From Sporosarcina sp. BP05 (GTDB lineage: Bacteria; Bacillota; Bacilli; Bacillales_A; Planococcaceae), in assembly GCF_014282005.1 (NCBI RefSeq), contig NZ_JACFTD010000013.1, positions 1-64,000 of the forward strand: a DNA stretch of 64,000 nucleotides, written 5' to 3'. The stretch's first letter is position 1, and every line of letters starts with the position of its first letter. The notes below the pieces were generated by a model. The model was not told where the DNA came from, did not search any database, and saw only the letters and a list, made by a program, of their open reading frames with translations. Made by a program: the position numbers and the translations under genes. Positions 35,515 to 42,992 of the stretch are shown here, piece by piece.

Positions 35515-36501
35515 TTAGAATTTCCCCCTTCTCATCAAATATAGAAAATAAGGTCCGCCCACGACTGCCATCAGTATGCCTGCCGGTATTTCCAGTGGCG
35601 AAAATAATGTTCGTCCACCTGTATCCGCAAGCAATAATACAAGCGCACCAAGTGCCATACTCATTGGCAATAAATACTTATAGTTTGAACCTACTAGCAA
35701 TCGAGCCATATGCGGAACTACGAGACCAACAAATCCAATCATCCCAATAGCTGCAACGGAAATAGCCGCTAAAAAAACTGCCAATATGGACAATGAAATT
35801 CGGATTCGGTTCACATTCTCTCCAAGATTCGATGCGACCTGATCACCCATTCGAATGATGTTTGCCTTACGGATAGCGAATATTGACAAAATCCAACCAA
35901 CTATCGCATACGGGAAAACCATAAACAAGGCGTTATTACCTTTAGCAGCCAAACTGCCGTTCAGCCATTGGACAGCAGATGGAAGTCGATCGCTATAGAT
36001 AATCGACAAATACCCAATTCCGCCGCCACACAACGCATTCACTGCGACACCAGACAAAATAATGGTAATCGGTGATATACCATTGCGTCTCCACGCTAAA
36101 GCGTAGACAATAGTTGCCGCAAAAAGTCCGCCCACAAAAGCAGCTAGTGGAATGAATTGCGTATACTCGGGTGCTGCGAGCATAATGATGAGCACACAAA
36201 CGGCTGCCCCGCTCGTCACACCCGTTAAGCCTGGATCTGCAAGTGGGTTACCCATAACAGCTTGCAATAACGCACCCGAAATCGCAATGTTCGCACCGAT
36301 AATCATCGCCAGTAATACACGCGGTAGGCGAATATCCCATATAATGGTATCATGAACCGCGGTAGACGATGCGCTAAAAAGCGTTTTTATTATTTCTGGA
36401 ACTGCGATTGTCACACTGCCTAATCCTATAGCAATCACCGCAGCAAGAATTGTTAGTGAAAAGGTTAAGAGTACAATTGCCCCACTTTGAGGTTTATTCA
36501 T
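35515..36501 (-). CDS. FecCD-family permease of the iron/heme ABC transporter
   Basis: A 328-residue permease with about nine to ten helices. The family markers RLPRVLLAMIIGANIAISG, MGNPLADPGLTGVTSGA and GFVGLVVPHMARLLVG (contact with the ATPase) are present, as is the C-terminal ILMAVVGGPYFLYLM. The ATG at 36501 directly follows a GTG at 36504; either could be used. Operon second gene, 18 bases after the binding protein. Works as a homodimer. Confidence 0.94.
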   Translation of the reverse strand: MNKPQSGAIVLLTFSLTILAAVIAIGLGSVTIAVPEIIKTLFSASSTAVHDTIIWDIRLPRVLLAMIIGANIAISGALLQAVMGNPLADPGLTGVTSGAAVCVLIIMLAAPEYTQFIPLAAFVGGLFAATIVYALAWRRNGISPITIILSGVAVNALCGGGIGYLSIIYSDRLPSAVQWLNGSLAAKGNNALFMVFPYAIVGWILSIFAIRKANIIRMGDQVASNLGENVNRIRISLSILAVFLAAISVAAIGMIGFVGLVVPHMARLLVGSNYKYLLPMSMALGALVLLLADTGGRTLFSPLEIPAGILMAVVGGPYFLYLMRRGKF

Positions 36502-36519
36502 CACCAGCTAGCCCCTCTT

Positions 36520-37512
36520 TTATTCATAAAAATAAGTTGCGATTTGCGTCAATGCTTGCTCTGCGTTACTGATTGAAGTTACGCCAAAGATATTGTAATC
36601 CAGAATCTGAATTTTATCGTTTTTATAGGCAGATAGTTTAGTCCAAGTTGTATTGCTTTGGACTTCTTTCTCGAACATGTCTTCCGATGCACCATGATCG
36701 CCTGATGCCAATACAAAAATAATGTCCGGGTCTGCAGCTACCACGTCCTCCATATTAATAGGGGAATACGTATCAGACACTTTCAATACGGAAGTCGCAA
36801 TATTATCTGCACCTAGCTTGTGCACCAAACTTCCTAGATAAGAACCCTCACTCATCACCATGAACGAATCCGCAGTTCCAATCATTAGCATGACACTTGG
36901 CAGTTCCTTTCCTTTAGCTTGTTCTACCAATTCGTTTTCCTTGTCTAGTAGCCCACTAAGTACCTTGTTCATTTCATCTTTTTTATCGAAATATGTACCG
37001 AGCGCTTTAAAGCTTAGTTTTAGATCATCAAATGAATCCGTTGGTAAGTAAGCTGTTTGTAAATCGATGCCTTCTAAACTTTTGTCCAATGTGCTTCGAA
37101 GTGATTCCGCTCCAAGAATTAAATCTGGTTCCAGATTGGTTACGACTTCAAGATCTGGCTGCATAGGTGAGCCAATTCGCTGAATTGTATCAAAGTCTGC
37201 TGGAATAGGGTTTGTAGAGGTAGGCACACCAACCGGAGTAACATCTAGCAAGTGCAGCATCTCAGTTAATGGTACCGACGTCGTTATTACTCGCTCCGGC
37301 ACCTCCGTAGGAAATTGGTTGACTGCTTCAGTAAACGCTGCTTCATCTACACCGTCGTTCTCCAAGCTATAGATATCGTCGGCTTGATTATTTTCACTAT
37401 TTTCGGTATTCGATACCCCTTCGTTTTTTGCAGCATCATCCGTTGAATCAGACGCGCATGCAGTTAGTAAAGTAAGAGCTAAAATAGGTAAAACAAAGTA
37501 AAACTTCCTCAA
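36520..37512 (-). CDS. Iron/heme substrate-binding lipoprotein
   Basis: A 330-residue lipoprotein. The N-terminus MRKFYFVLPILALTLLTAC is a signal peptide with lipobox LTAC (Cys 19), followed by an acidic, Asn-rich linker and a periplasmic-binding-protein 2 (Fe3+ siderophore/heme) fold: RVITTSVPLTEMLHLL, VTNLEPDLILG and VVAADPDIIFVLASG. TTG 37512 is preceded by GGAGGGG. First gene of the operon, with two Fur boxes about 60-100 bases ahead, consistent with iron-starvation induction. A run of charged residues after the Cys is common in such linkers. Confidence 0.92.
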   Translation of the reverse strand: MRKFYFVLPILALTLLTACASDSTDDAAKNEGVSNTENSENNQADDIYSLENDGVDEAAFTEAVNQFPTEVPERVITTSVPLTEMLHLLDVTPVGVPTSTNPIPADFDTIQRIGSPMQPDLEVVTNLEPDLILGAESLRSTLDKSLEGIDLQTAYLPTDSFDDLKLSFKALGTYFDKKDEMNKVLSGLLDKENELVEQAKGKELPSVMLMIGTADSFMVMSEGSYLGSLVHKLGADNIATSVLKVSDTYSPINMEDVVAADPDIIFVLASGDHGASEDMFEKEVQSNTTWTKLSAYKNDKIQILDYNIFGVTSISNAEQALTQIATYFYE

Positions 37513-37571
37513 AATGTACCCCTCCGTATATGTATATTTATAATGTCACTACCAATATTCGCGAGTTTAAT

Positions 37572-37613
37572 TGATAATGATTTTCAATCTCAACGTAATG
37601 ATAACCGTTATCA
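37572..37613 (-). promoter_or_regulatory. Tandem Fur boxes of the heme operon
   Basis: TGATAATGATTTTCA (37572-37586) differs from the 7-1-7 Fur core TGATAATNATTATCA at one base, and TGATAACCGTTATCA (37599-37613) is palindromic with two changes. Both lie before the minus-strand binding protein gene. Confidence 0.85.
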
Positions 37614-37892
37614 CTAAACTTTGTCAATTAGTTTTTAAATCATCTTTTAACTTTTCGTCTGATCTATTAAATTTAAAAAATGCAGTGAATCTATCGGTCG
37701 ACTTATCCCCGCTGTTTATTTTCTTCATTAATTCCCGATTTTTTTAATTTGGTATTGCTTATTATCCTCAGAAAAAAATGACATTGGGCTCCAATAATAA
37801 ACAAATGGGTAGTCGACTTTAGTTTTAATTAGGATCAACATCCTTTCTCACTATTTCACCATATACACTTCTCAAATAATCGTTTTCCGATA

Positions 37893-37933
37893 GAAAAAAG
37901 CGTCTCCACTACTTGTAGAAACGCCCCTTTTAT
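37893..37933 (-). terminator. Terminator of the sigma factor operon
   Basis: On the minus strand GGCGTTTC pairs with GAGACGC-type arm, followed by TTTTTTCT. Located about 50 bases past the anti-sigma-like stop codon. Confidence 0.7.
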
Positions 37934-37985
37934 GTTGAATTTTTTTTTGAATTTCCTATATAATGAACGTACGTTATTCCCGTTT

Positions 37986-38666
37986 TCATTCGCTTTCTTT
38001 CATTTCCCTCCACAGTTCCCCGTCAATAAGATAAGTAATTTTCTCGATTTTCCCCTCTCGTAAAATTGCTATACCTGGAATCTCTAACTTCATTTTGGCC
38101 CCGTCTATTTTTTCATGATTAATATAAACCGTAAAATGATAATTCGTTGGCGTTTCCTTGTTTTGCTCCACGTCAATCTTGGTAACGTTTATCCGATAAT
38201 TGCTTTGGTCTGCCTCTAAGTGAAACATTAAAGCCAGACCCGTAGCAACGAATTTTTCATAACCACTGTCCGTAAAATAAGGTCCGTAAGTATCCTCTAG
38301 ATAACTGTAATATTCGCTACTTAATGGCCCAGATTCCGCCCCACTACTCAGGCCATTTACTATATGAATAACCTCTTCATTAGGGGCATTAAACTCATGT
38401 TCTAATACAGCTTGTATGGCCCCTATATTTTTATCCAACGGTTCGGTTTGCGGGCTATTTAAAAAATCTGCTTGTTGCCATAGCAAATAACCGAAGCCGA
38501 TTGCGAAAATTGTGAAAGTCGTGAGCACAAATCGATATTGCCGGTTGGTACGTTTCTTTTGGCTGTGTAATTTTGCTTTTGCCTTTGTTGCAATTAGCTG
38601 CTTTTTCTCTTTGGAGAATGACACGGACTGTAGCTCACGATTTAAATCCTCTTTAAATTGATTCAC
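37986..38666 (-). CDS. Probable anti-sigma factor (single-span membrane protein)
   Basis: A 226-residue protein from GTG 38666, preceded by a GGGGGG run; this start sits within the last codons of the sigma gene. A basic cytoplasmic N-terminus of about 40 residues (VNQFKEDLNRELQSVSF, KEKKQLIATKAKAKL) leads to one membrane helix (about residues 47-62, LTTFTIFAIGFGYLLW) and an extracytoplasmic domain with no recognised family. Overlap with an ECF sigma gene and this topology are typical for anti-sigma factors, so I propose that role; no zinc-binding anti-sigma motif (HxxxCxxC) is visible. Confidence 0.65.
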   Translation of the reverse strand: MNQFKEDLNRELQSVSFSKEKKQLIATKAKAKLHSQKKRTNRQYRFVLTTFTIFAIGFGYLLWQQADFLNSPQTEPLDKNIGAIQAVLEHEFNAPNEEVIHIVNGLSSGAESGPLSSEYYSYLEDTYGPYFTDSGYEKFVATGLALMFHLEADQSNYRINVTKIDVEQNKETPTNYHFTVYINHEKIDGAKMKLEIPGIAILREGKIEKITYLIDGELWREMKESE

Positions 38667-39207
38667 GGCGTAGTTCCCCCCATTCATAACCAATTATTTG
38701 TTTTTCCAATTGCTTCCTTGCACGCTGTAGTCTAGTTCTTACCGTAGCTTCCGGACACTTCAATAGTTTCGCTATTTCCACCGTCGTTATTTCCTGAAAG
38801 TAATAGAGAATGAGCACTTCACGATAGTTGATTGATAATGTAAACAAAGCATCCACTAATTCCTGTTTCTCTACTTTCTCGAGCATCGCACGTTCAGGTG
38901 TATGATTTGTGCTTCTCCCTTTAATTTTCTCAAACAGCATGATTCGCTTGTTCTTCCAGCTTCGTAAATAATCATGGCTCCGATTAACCGTCATTTTTAC
39001 CAAATAGGTTTTCAGCGATGCCTCCCCCCTGTACTGATTCCGTTTTTCATAAAAGGCGATGAACACATCCTGCACGATATCCTCCGCGGTTGCACTATTT
39101 TCCACATACAAATAGGCGACACGCAATAAATAATCACCATGCTCGGCAATAATTTCTTCAATTCCCTCCACAAGCTCACCTACCTTCACCTTACTGACGG
39201 ACTCCAA
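38653..39207 (-). CDS. ECF-type RNA polymerase sigma factor
   Basis: A 184-residue sigma factor. Region 2 covers about residues 20-90 (LRVAYLYVENSATAEDIVQDVFIAFYEK) and region 4 about 115-175 (YREVLILYYFQEITTVEIAKLL, followed by ATVRTRLQRARKQLEK). This resembles YlaC, SigV and other ECF sigmas controlling envelope stress. The TTG at 39207 is only modestly supported (AAAAGG ahead); an in-frame GTG at 39171 with AGGTGAG upstream is a fair alternative. The downstream overlapping gene probably keeps it inactive at the membrane. Confidence 0.88.
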   Translation of the reverse strand: MESVSKVKVGELVEGIEEIIAEHGDYLLRVAYLYVENSATAEDIVQDVFIAFYEKRNQYRGEASLKTYLVKMTVNRSHDYLRSWKNKRIMLFEKIKGRSTNHTPERAMLEKVEKQELVDALFTLSINYREVLILYYFQEITTVEIAKLLKCPEATVRTRLQRARKQLEKQIIGYEWGELRRESI

Positions 39208-39266
39208 GCCTTTTCCGATTCACTATTATTTACTTTATTTACTTTTTTCAATAATCGTTAGATGCA

Positions 39267-39295
39267 ATTATAGCGCTCTTCTTTGGCATAATGAA
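39267..39295 (-). promoter_or_regulatory. Possible sigma-A-type promoter for the ECF sigma operon
   Basis: Minus strand TTCATT (39290-39295), a 17-base spacer and a perfect TATAAT (39267-39272). Confidence 0.5.
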
Positions 39296-39296
39296 A

Positions 39297-39343
39297 AATA
39301 CCTGATAATAAACCCGAATGGGATTATTATCAGGTATCTGGGT
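39297..39343 (-). terminator. Intrinsic terminator downstream of the cysteine-rich gene
   Basis: ATACCTGATAATAA pairs perfectly with TTATTATCAGGTAT; on the minus strand TTTTTC follows. Confidence 0.88.
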
Positions 39344-39394
39344 TATTAAGATTTACTTTAGGGTAACTCCAACTATTCAACTTGCTCAAGGTAG

Positions 39395-39508
39395 TTAACT
39401 ATAAAACGAGATGTAGTGGTTTTTAGGCTTAGCAACTTGAGCAGCGTAAATGGTTGTATTAACAAAACATAACCCACCACTCATCGCTAGTACAATACAA
39501 GAAAACAT
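39395..39508 (-). CDS. Possible 37-residue secreted or membrane peptide
   Basis: A short frame MFSCIVLAMSGGLCFVN then TTIYAAQVAKPKNHYISFYS, with a hydrophobic N-terminal half like a signal peptide ending near AAQ. It lies between the cysteine-rich spore gene and its terminator. The ribosome binding site is weak (GGTGTG), so coding is uncertain. Confidence 0.3.
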   Translation of the reverse strand: MFSCIVLAMSGGLCFVNTTIYAAQVAKPKNHYISFYS

Positions 39509-39543
39509 CGGCACACCAAATTGTAACTTAAAAACGCATTAAA

Positions 39544-40464
39544 TTAACATAAATTCAAATCTTTACGTGGATTACAGATAGTTCCTTCAAGCTCAATTAT
39601 CACCTTATCAACAGATTCTATGCTTTGACAAATTGAAATTATTATTACAACCTCTATGCAATCCTTATTGTTATGAAATGAAGGAATAACATGTGCCCTG
39701 CAATCAACATCGGTTATTTCACAGTTGATTTCTGTCCCATGGGGAGCGCATAAAACCACTGTTTCTACTTCAGTAAATGGAAAAATACATTTTAAGCAGA
39801 TTTCCCCTTTATGATTTACGAATTGAACGCAAACGAATCCTTGTTTTAAGAGATCTATCCTTTGTAGCAAAATAGTCTTTTCTAGTTCATTATTAACATG
39901 AACTTTCGCTCTACCTTCTGAACATGTCAATTCTTCACATGTTAATAGGCAACCACTATTCAAAGAAACTGGGTTCCCATGACAATCTGATAAATAACAG
40001 ATTGTCTTCTTAATATCTTTAATCGAATTTAGATTGCAATCATCATTTGGATGAAAATGCAACATTATTTTTAATTCTCCATAGCAGCTATCAGCCCTCG
40101 TATTTCTTTCATTGCATTGGATCTCTATTGAATCAAGATGTGTAAAGGTAGCTGAAAATGAACTTCCTTCGTTTACATCTGCTTGTTTTTCTCCATTTAC
40201 AAACACAGATAAATTACTGCCACATCCTCTTTTAAATTTAATACAGATTGAGCCTCCGATTTGGCTAATCCCGTATGTTGTCCATAAAACGGTCCGTTCA
40301 AATTCTCCAGATGGTATACAAAAATCACAGCAAATTAAATCGTCAAATTTATTTTTCCCTATATCAACAATTTCCTTTAATTTTATAACAGTGGATTTAG
40401 TTACCCAATCTAATACTCTAGGTACCTTTACACAATGGATGGTTGGATTCTTATTTGACTGCAT
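39544..40464 (-). CDS. Cysteine-rich protein divergent from the Ena gene, probable spore surface protein
   Basis: A 306-residue protein with about 24 cysteines spread over its length and no signal peptide. The N-terminal block HCVKVPRVLDWVTKST is a motif I associate with spore-surface-type proteins of Firmicutes; the rest appears beta-rich and repeated, with segments such as ICCDFCIPSGEF, SLNSGCLLTC and EICLKCIFPF. A sigma-K-type promoter (AC-N17-CATAAGATA) lies directly upstream and the gene is divergent from an Ena subunit, so it is likely made in the mother cell late in sporulation and crosslinked by disulfides. A role as anchor or accessory of the appendage is inference; I do not recognise a named family. 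Confidence 0.68.
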   Translation of the reverse strand: MQSNKNPTIHCVKVPRVLDWVTKSTVIKLKEIVDIGKNKFDDLICCDFCIPSGEFERTVLWTTYGISQIGGSICIKFKRGCGSNLSVFVNGEKQADVNEGSSFSATFTHLDSIEIQCNERNTRADSCYGELKIMLHFHPNDDCNLNSIKDIKKTICYLSDCHGNPVSLNSGCLLTCEELTCSEGRAKVHVNNELEKTILLQRIDLLKQGFVCVQFVNHKGEICLKCIFPFTEVETVVLCAPHGTEINCEITDVDCRAHVIPSFHNNKDCIEVVIIISICQSIESVDKVIIELEGTICNPRKDLNLC

Positions 40465-40503
40465 GTACTTTGTAGCCCCTTCTTCAAAAGTATATTCCTC
40501 TTA

Positions 40504-40531
40504 TATCTTATGTTTCTAAGGACAAGAAGGT
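40504..40531 (-). promoter_or_regulatory. Sigma-K-type promoter
   Basis: Minus strand: AC (40530-40531), 17-base spacer, CATAAGATA (40504-40512), an exact match to CATANNNTA. It points toward the cysteine-rich gene, about 40 bases away. Confidence 0.75.
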
Positions 40532-40649
40532 AACTACTGTGGTCTCATATCTATCCGATGAATTAACCTAAGTCCAAGCAGTTTCTAGCGATCGCGCATT
40601 TACTATAAAGCAAGTTTATATTACGCAAGGAAGGAGGTGAATCTATATT

Positions 40650-41051
40650 ATGTGTCAAAATTCTAGTGAAAACATGGGAGCAGGCAGTTTCAGTTGCTGC
40701 GAGCCTAAAAATTTTGTACAAGATAAAGTATGTAATGATTTCACAGTTTCGGGAATCGATGAAGTAGGTGCGGAAATCATTTATGCTACAAATGCAAACG
40801 ATGTTATTTTTGCATCTGGATTTGTAAAAAATGTTGGTAACTTCCCTATTACCGTGCAATTTGTAAAGGGGGCTAACCCCACTACAGGTCTAGGTGGTAC
40901 AATCGTCAGACAAGCAGTTGTACCTATTGGAGGAGCTTTTACTTTTACAATTTCACGATTCGATACAATTCGTGTATTCGCCACTGATGCTACAGCAGCC
41001 CTACCAGCTGCTGGTGAATTCTGTATCACTCCTCGTTATGAAATCGGTTAA
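40650..41051 (+). CDS. S-type endospore appendage (Ena) subunit, DUF3992
   Basis: A 133-residue protein matching the Ena (DUF3992) fiber subunits of Bacillus spores. The N-terminal connector contains SCCEPKNFVQDKVCNDFTV (double Cys plus Cys in VQDKVC), followed by the beta-sandwich with IIYATNANDVIFASGFVKN and FTISRFDTIRVFAT, and the end GEFCITPRYEIG. These correspond in order to Ena1B-type landmarks. Five cysteines fit the disulfide-crosslinked, heat- and protease-resistant pilus-like fibers. ATG 40650 has AAGGAGGTGA nine bases upstream. The gene stands alone (no second DUF3992 gene in the window) and is followed by a terminator, so filament type (S or L) is not decided. Confidence 0.87.
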   Translation: MCQNSSENMGAGSFSCCEPKNFVQDKVCNDFTVSGIDEVGAEIIYATNANDVIFASGFVKNVGNFPITVQFVKGANPTTGLGGTIVRQAVVPIGGAFTFTISRFDTIRVFATDATAALPAAGEFCITPRYEIG

Positions 41052-41070
41052 TCGGTTTAGTGAAATACAA

Positions 41071-41119
41071 CCTAAAAAAGCCGATTCCTTAAGGTACAGG
41101 AAATCGGCTTTTTTAGATT
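41071..41119. terminator. Intrinsic terminator after the Ena gene
   Basis: AAAAAAGCCGATT pairs with AATCGGCTTTTTT, with further internal pairing. Confidence 0.88.
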
Positions 41120-41180
41120 GAAATTGCTTTACCAACTACAATAGCTTTACAAGAGGCAAGAAAATAAGTTTCCGAACACA

Positions 41181-41222
41181 AAAAAACGGCCACATTTCCC
41201 TCAAAATGTAACCGTTTAATTA
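41181..41222 (-). terminator. Intrinsic terminator after the YgjP-like gene
   Basis: AAACGG plus ACATTTT arms pair with AAAATGT plus CCGTTT on both sides of a short loop; TTTTTTGTG follows on the minus strand. Confidence 0.75.
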
Positions 41223-41951
41223 AAATGACATCGAATGCCCATACCTCGCCAAATACTCTTCCTTCTCTTTATAATCTGGCATAATACTTCCAACGCGTCT
41301 CCAAAATGACCGATCATGATTCATATGCAATAAATGACATAGCTCATGGATTACCACATAATCGATGACTTCAATTGGAGCCATGGCTAGACGATAATTA
41401 AAGGTCAGCTTTCTATCTGAACTACAACTTCCCCACTTAGCTTTAGATTCTACTATTTCAATGATTTTGGGCTTTACCTTCAGTTGTTTTTGATAGACTT
41501 TTATCCGTTCTTCTACAATCGTTTTACAGCTATTGATATAGAACTTTTTGAGATTCCTTTTAAGGACCTCTTCATTTAACTCACTACTATCTATTAATTC
41601 ATGAAGAAAACACTCTTTCCCAAGGTATAAGAACTTCCCTTGGGCATGATACTCTCTTGCCTTAGGGATTTCTCGAGCTACTTCAATTTCATGGATTTTC
41701 TCTAGTATTCTTTTCCCGTTACTTTCTATTGCACTGACAATCACTTCTTGACTTGTGTCTTTGGGTGCTTTAACAGTTATAAAACCAAATGAATCAATAT
41801 GAATGGATAGCTTCTTCCTATTTCCATACTGAACATCAACTTTAATCATTTTATTTTCAATTTCAACCTTCATATCTAGCATCACCTTTATACATTTATT
41901 CCTAACCCTTGTTTTTAACTTATCCACTGTTTTCTTTCTATTCTTAGCCAC
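41220..41951 (-). CDS. YgjP-like metallopeptidase domain protein (DUF45/M48-related)
   Basis: A 243-residue protein. The zinc motif is VIHELCHLLHMNHDRSFW (about residues 198-215: HExxH then a third His), preceded by AKWGSCSSDRKLTFNYRL, both diagnostic of the YgjP/SprT-like group. Members are soluble zinc metalloproteases of unclear substrate and often sit near restriction or mobile genes; here no such genes are seen. Start ATG near 41951 lacks a strong ribosome binding site in the bases seen. Function beyond the fold is unknown. Confidence 0.85.
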   Translation of the reverse strand: MAKNRKKTVDKLKTRVRNKCIKVMLDMKVEIENKMIKVDVQYGNRKKLSIHIDSFGFITVKAPKDTSQEVIVSAIESNGKRILEKIHEIEVAREIPKAREYHAQGKFLYLGKECFLHELIDSSELNEEVLKRNLKKFYINSCKTIVEERIKVYQKQLKVKPKIIEIVESKAKWGSCSSDRKLTFNYRLAMAPIEVIDYVVIHELCHLLHMNHDRSFWRRVGSIMPDYKEKEEYLARYGHSMSF

Positions 41952-41983
41952 AATTCATCGATTCATTCCCTGATACATTCATC

Positions 41984-42556
41984 TTAGTGGGTATTAACCA
42001 TTCTGGCAACAAACGCTTCGTAGAATAAGATAGTTTAGCTCAACTTGATAACGCCTCAACAAAGCAATACGAAAGAACAGTATGCCTCTTACTGGAAGAA
42101 AAGCCGCCAAAAATGCAATTTTGGCGGCTGATGCTTTCTCTATGGTTTTTTCTTTTTTATTTTAAAGTAATGTCACTTTCTATAAGGCATCACATGATTA
42201 GCTGCATACTCTTTGCTAAAAGTATGTAAGGAACACATTGTACAAAGTACTAGAGTGCCCGAAATTGTATCTTCGGGCACTAACAATCTATATAGAAAGT
42301 CATCTATTCCTTTTTTCAAAACAACCTCATTTTTCGCTTGATCATTGTAGGAACGCGACAGGCAACTATTCGCAACAGTAATACTGAAAAGAGTATGGCT
42401 AGAAGTGACGTAGTCACTTCTAGCCATACCTGCCCCACAGTAAAAATGTCATAAATAGTTAGCCGCAAGCGAGCAGGAAATGGTCCAGTGAAAATGGAGG
42501 ATATCAAGCCCTCCTCACCAGTATGTTATGTAAGAAAAATAGTTAATGAACAGACG
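41984..42556 (-). mobile_element. Family 1 repeat element, copy C
   Basis: Aligned in reverse complement with copy A: shared blocks include GAATAGTTGCCTGTCGCG, TGATGCCTTATAGA and CAGCCGCCAAAATTGCAT. The right end carries GTTAATGAACAGACG (42542-42556), 14 of 15 matches (as reverse complement) to the copy A terminus; the left end near 41984-42000 is only partly similar. Hairpins: 42393-42429, 42254-42281 and 42102-42129. The first differs from copy A at three positions that are changed on both arms, keeping pairing. No flanking direct repeat was found. No genes inside. Confidence 0.72.
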
Positions 42557-42625
42557 TTTTAACATTTAAAAGAATACAAATTCCCCATTAAATTCAGAAC
42601 CTTTTCAGAATCCACCACCTTTCAC

Positions 42626-42654
42626 TTGCAATTGCATTAGAATAGGGGTAAAGT
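42626..42654 (+). promoter_or_regulatory. Sigma-A-type promoter before the lysine riboswitch
   Basis: TTGCAA (42626-42631), 17-base spacer, TAAAGT (42649-42654). Confidence 0.6.
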
Positions 42655-42689
42655 TTGTCTAATTAGAAATTCACTTATTTCAAAATTTT

Positions 42690-42930
42690 TGAAGTAAGGA
42701 TAGAGGCGCAAAGACCATCAGTACACAATCAGAGGATAATGAGATCCTATGACAATTGTGGAAAGGGGAATTTGCCGAAGTGGAGAGAATCTCATTTTCT
42801 TGAAGCTGGTTCTGTGTTGAATAAACACAGGATTGTCATATAGGAAACTATATGGAGGGCTATCTTATGCAAAGAAATAATTTATTATTTCTACTGCAAC
42901 AACGAGCCCTCGTTGTTGCTTTTTTGCGTT
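42690..42930 (+). promoter_or_regulatory. Lysine riboswitch (L-box) with terminator
   Basis: Hallmarks in order: AAGGATAGAGGCGCAAAGA, AGAGGATAATGAGATCC, GAAAGGGGAATTTGCCGAAG, TGGAGAG and the GGTTCTGTGTT...AACACAGGA stem. It is followed by CATATAG-GAAA-CTATATG and the terminator GCAACAACGAG...CTCGTTGTTGC plus TTTTTT (42896-42926). Lysine binding should cause premature termination ahead of dapA. Confidence 0.95.
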
Positions 42931-42932
42931 AA
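42867..42932 (+). CDS. 21-residue leader peptide overlapping the riboswitch terminator
   Basis: ATG 42867 has ATGGAGGG seven bases upstream and opens a 21-codon frame (MQRNNLLFLLQQ then RALVVAFLR) that runs through both terminator arms and stops just after the T run. It has no lysine codons. Translation would disrupt the terminator stem, so it may modulate the switch or may be fortuitous. No evidence of expression. Confidence 0.4.
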   Translation: MQRNNLLFLLQQRALVVAFLR

Positions 42933-42992
42933 TTCACTAACTGCCCTTCTTCCTCTATTTTTTTAAAATAAACTATAGGATGTGGAGAAATA

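Noticed and set aside
42173..42507. Open frames on the minus strand inside repeat copy C
   Set aside because: Different in sequence and frame from those in copy A, and they cross the hairpins. Not coding.
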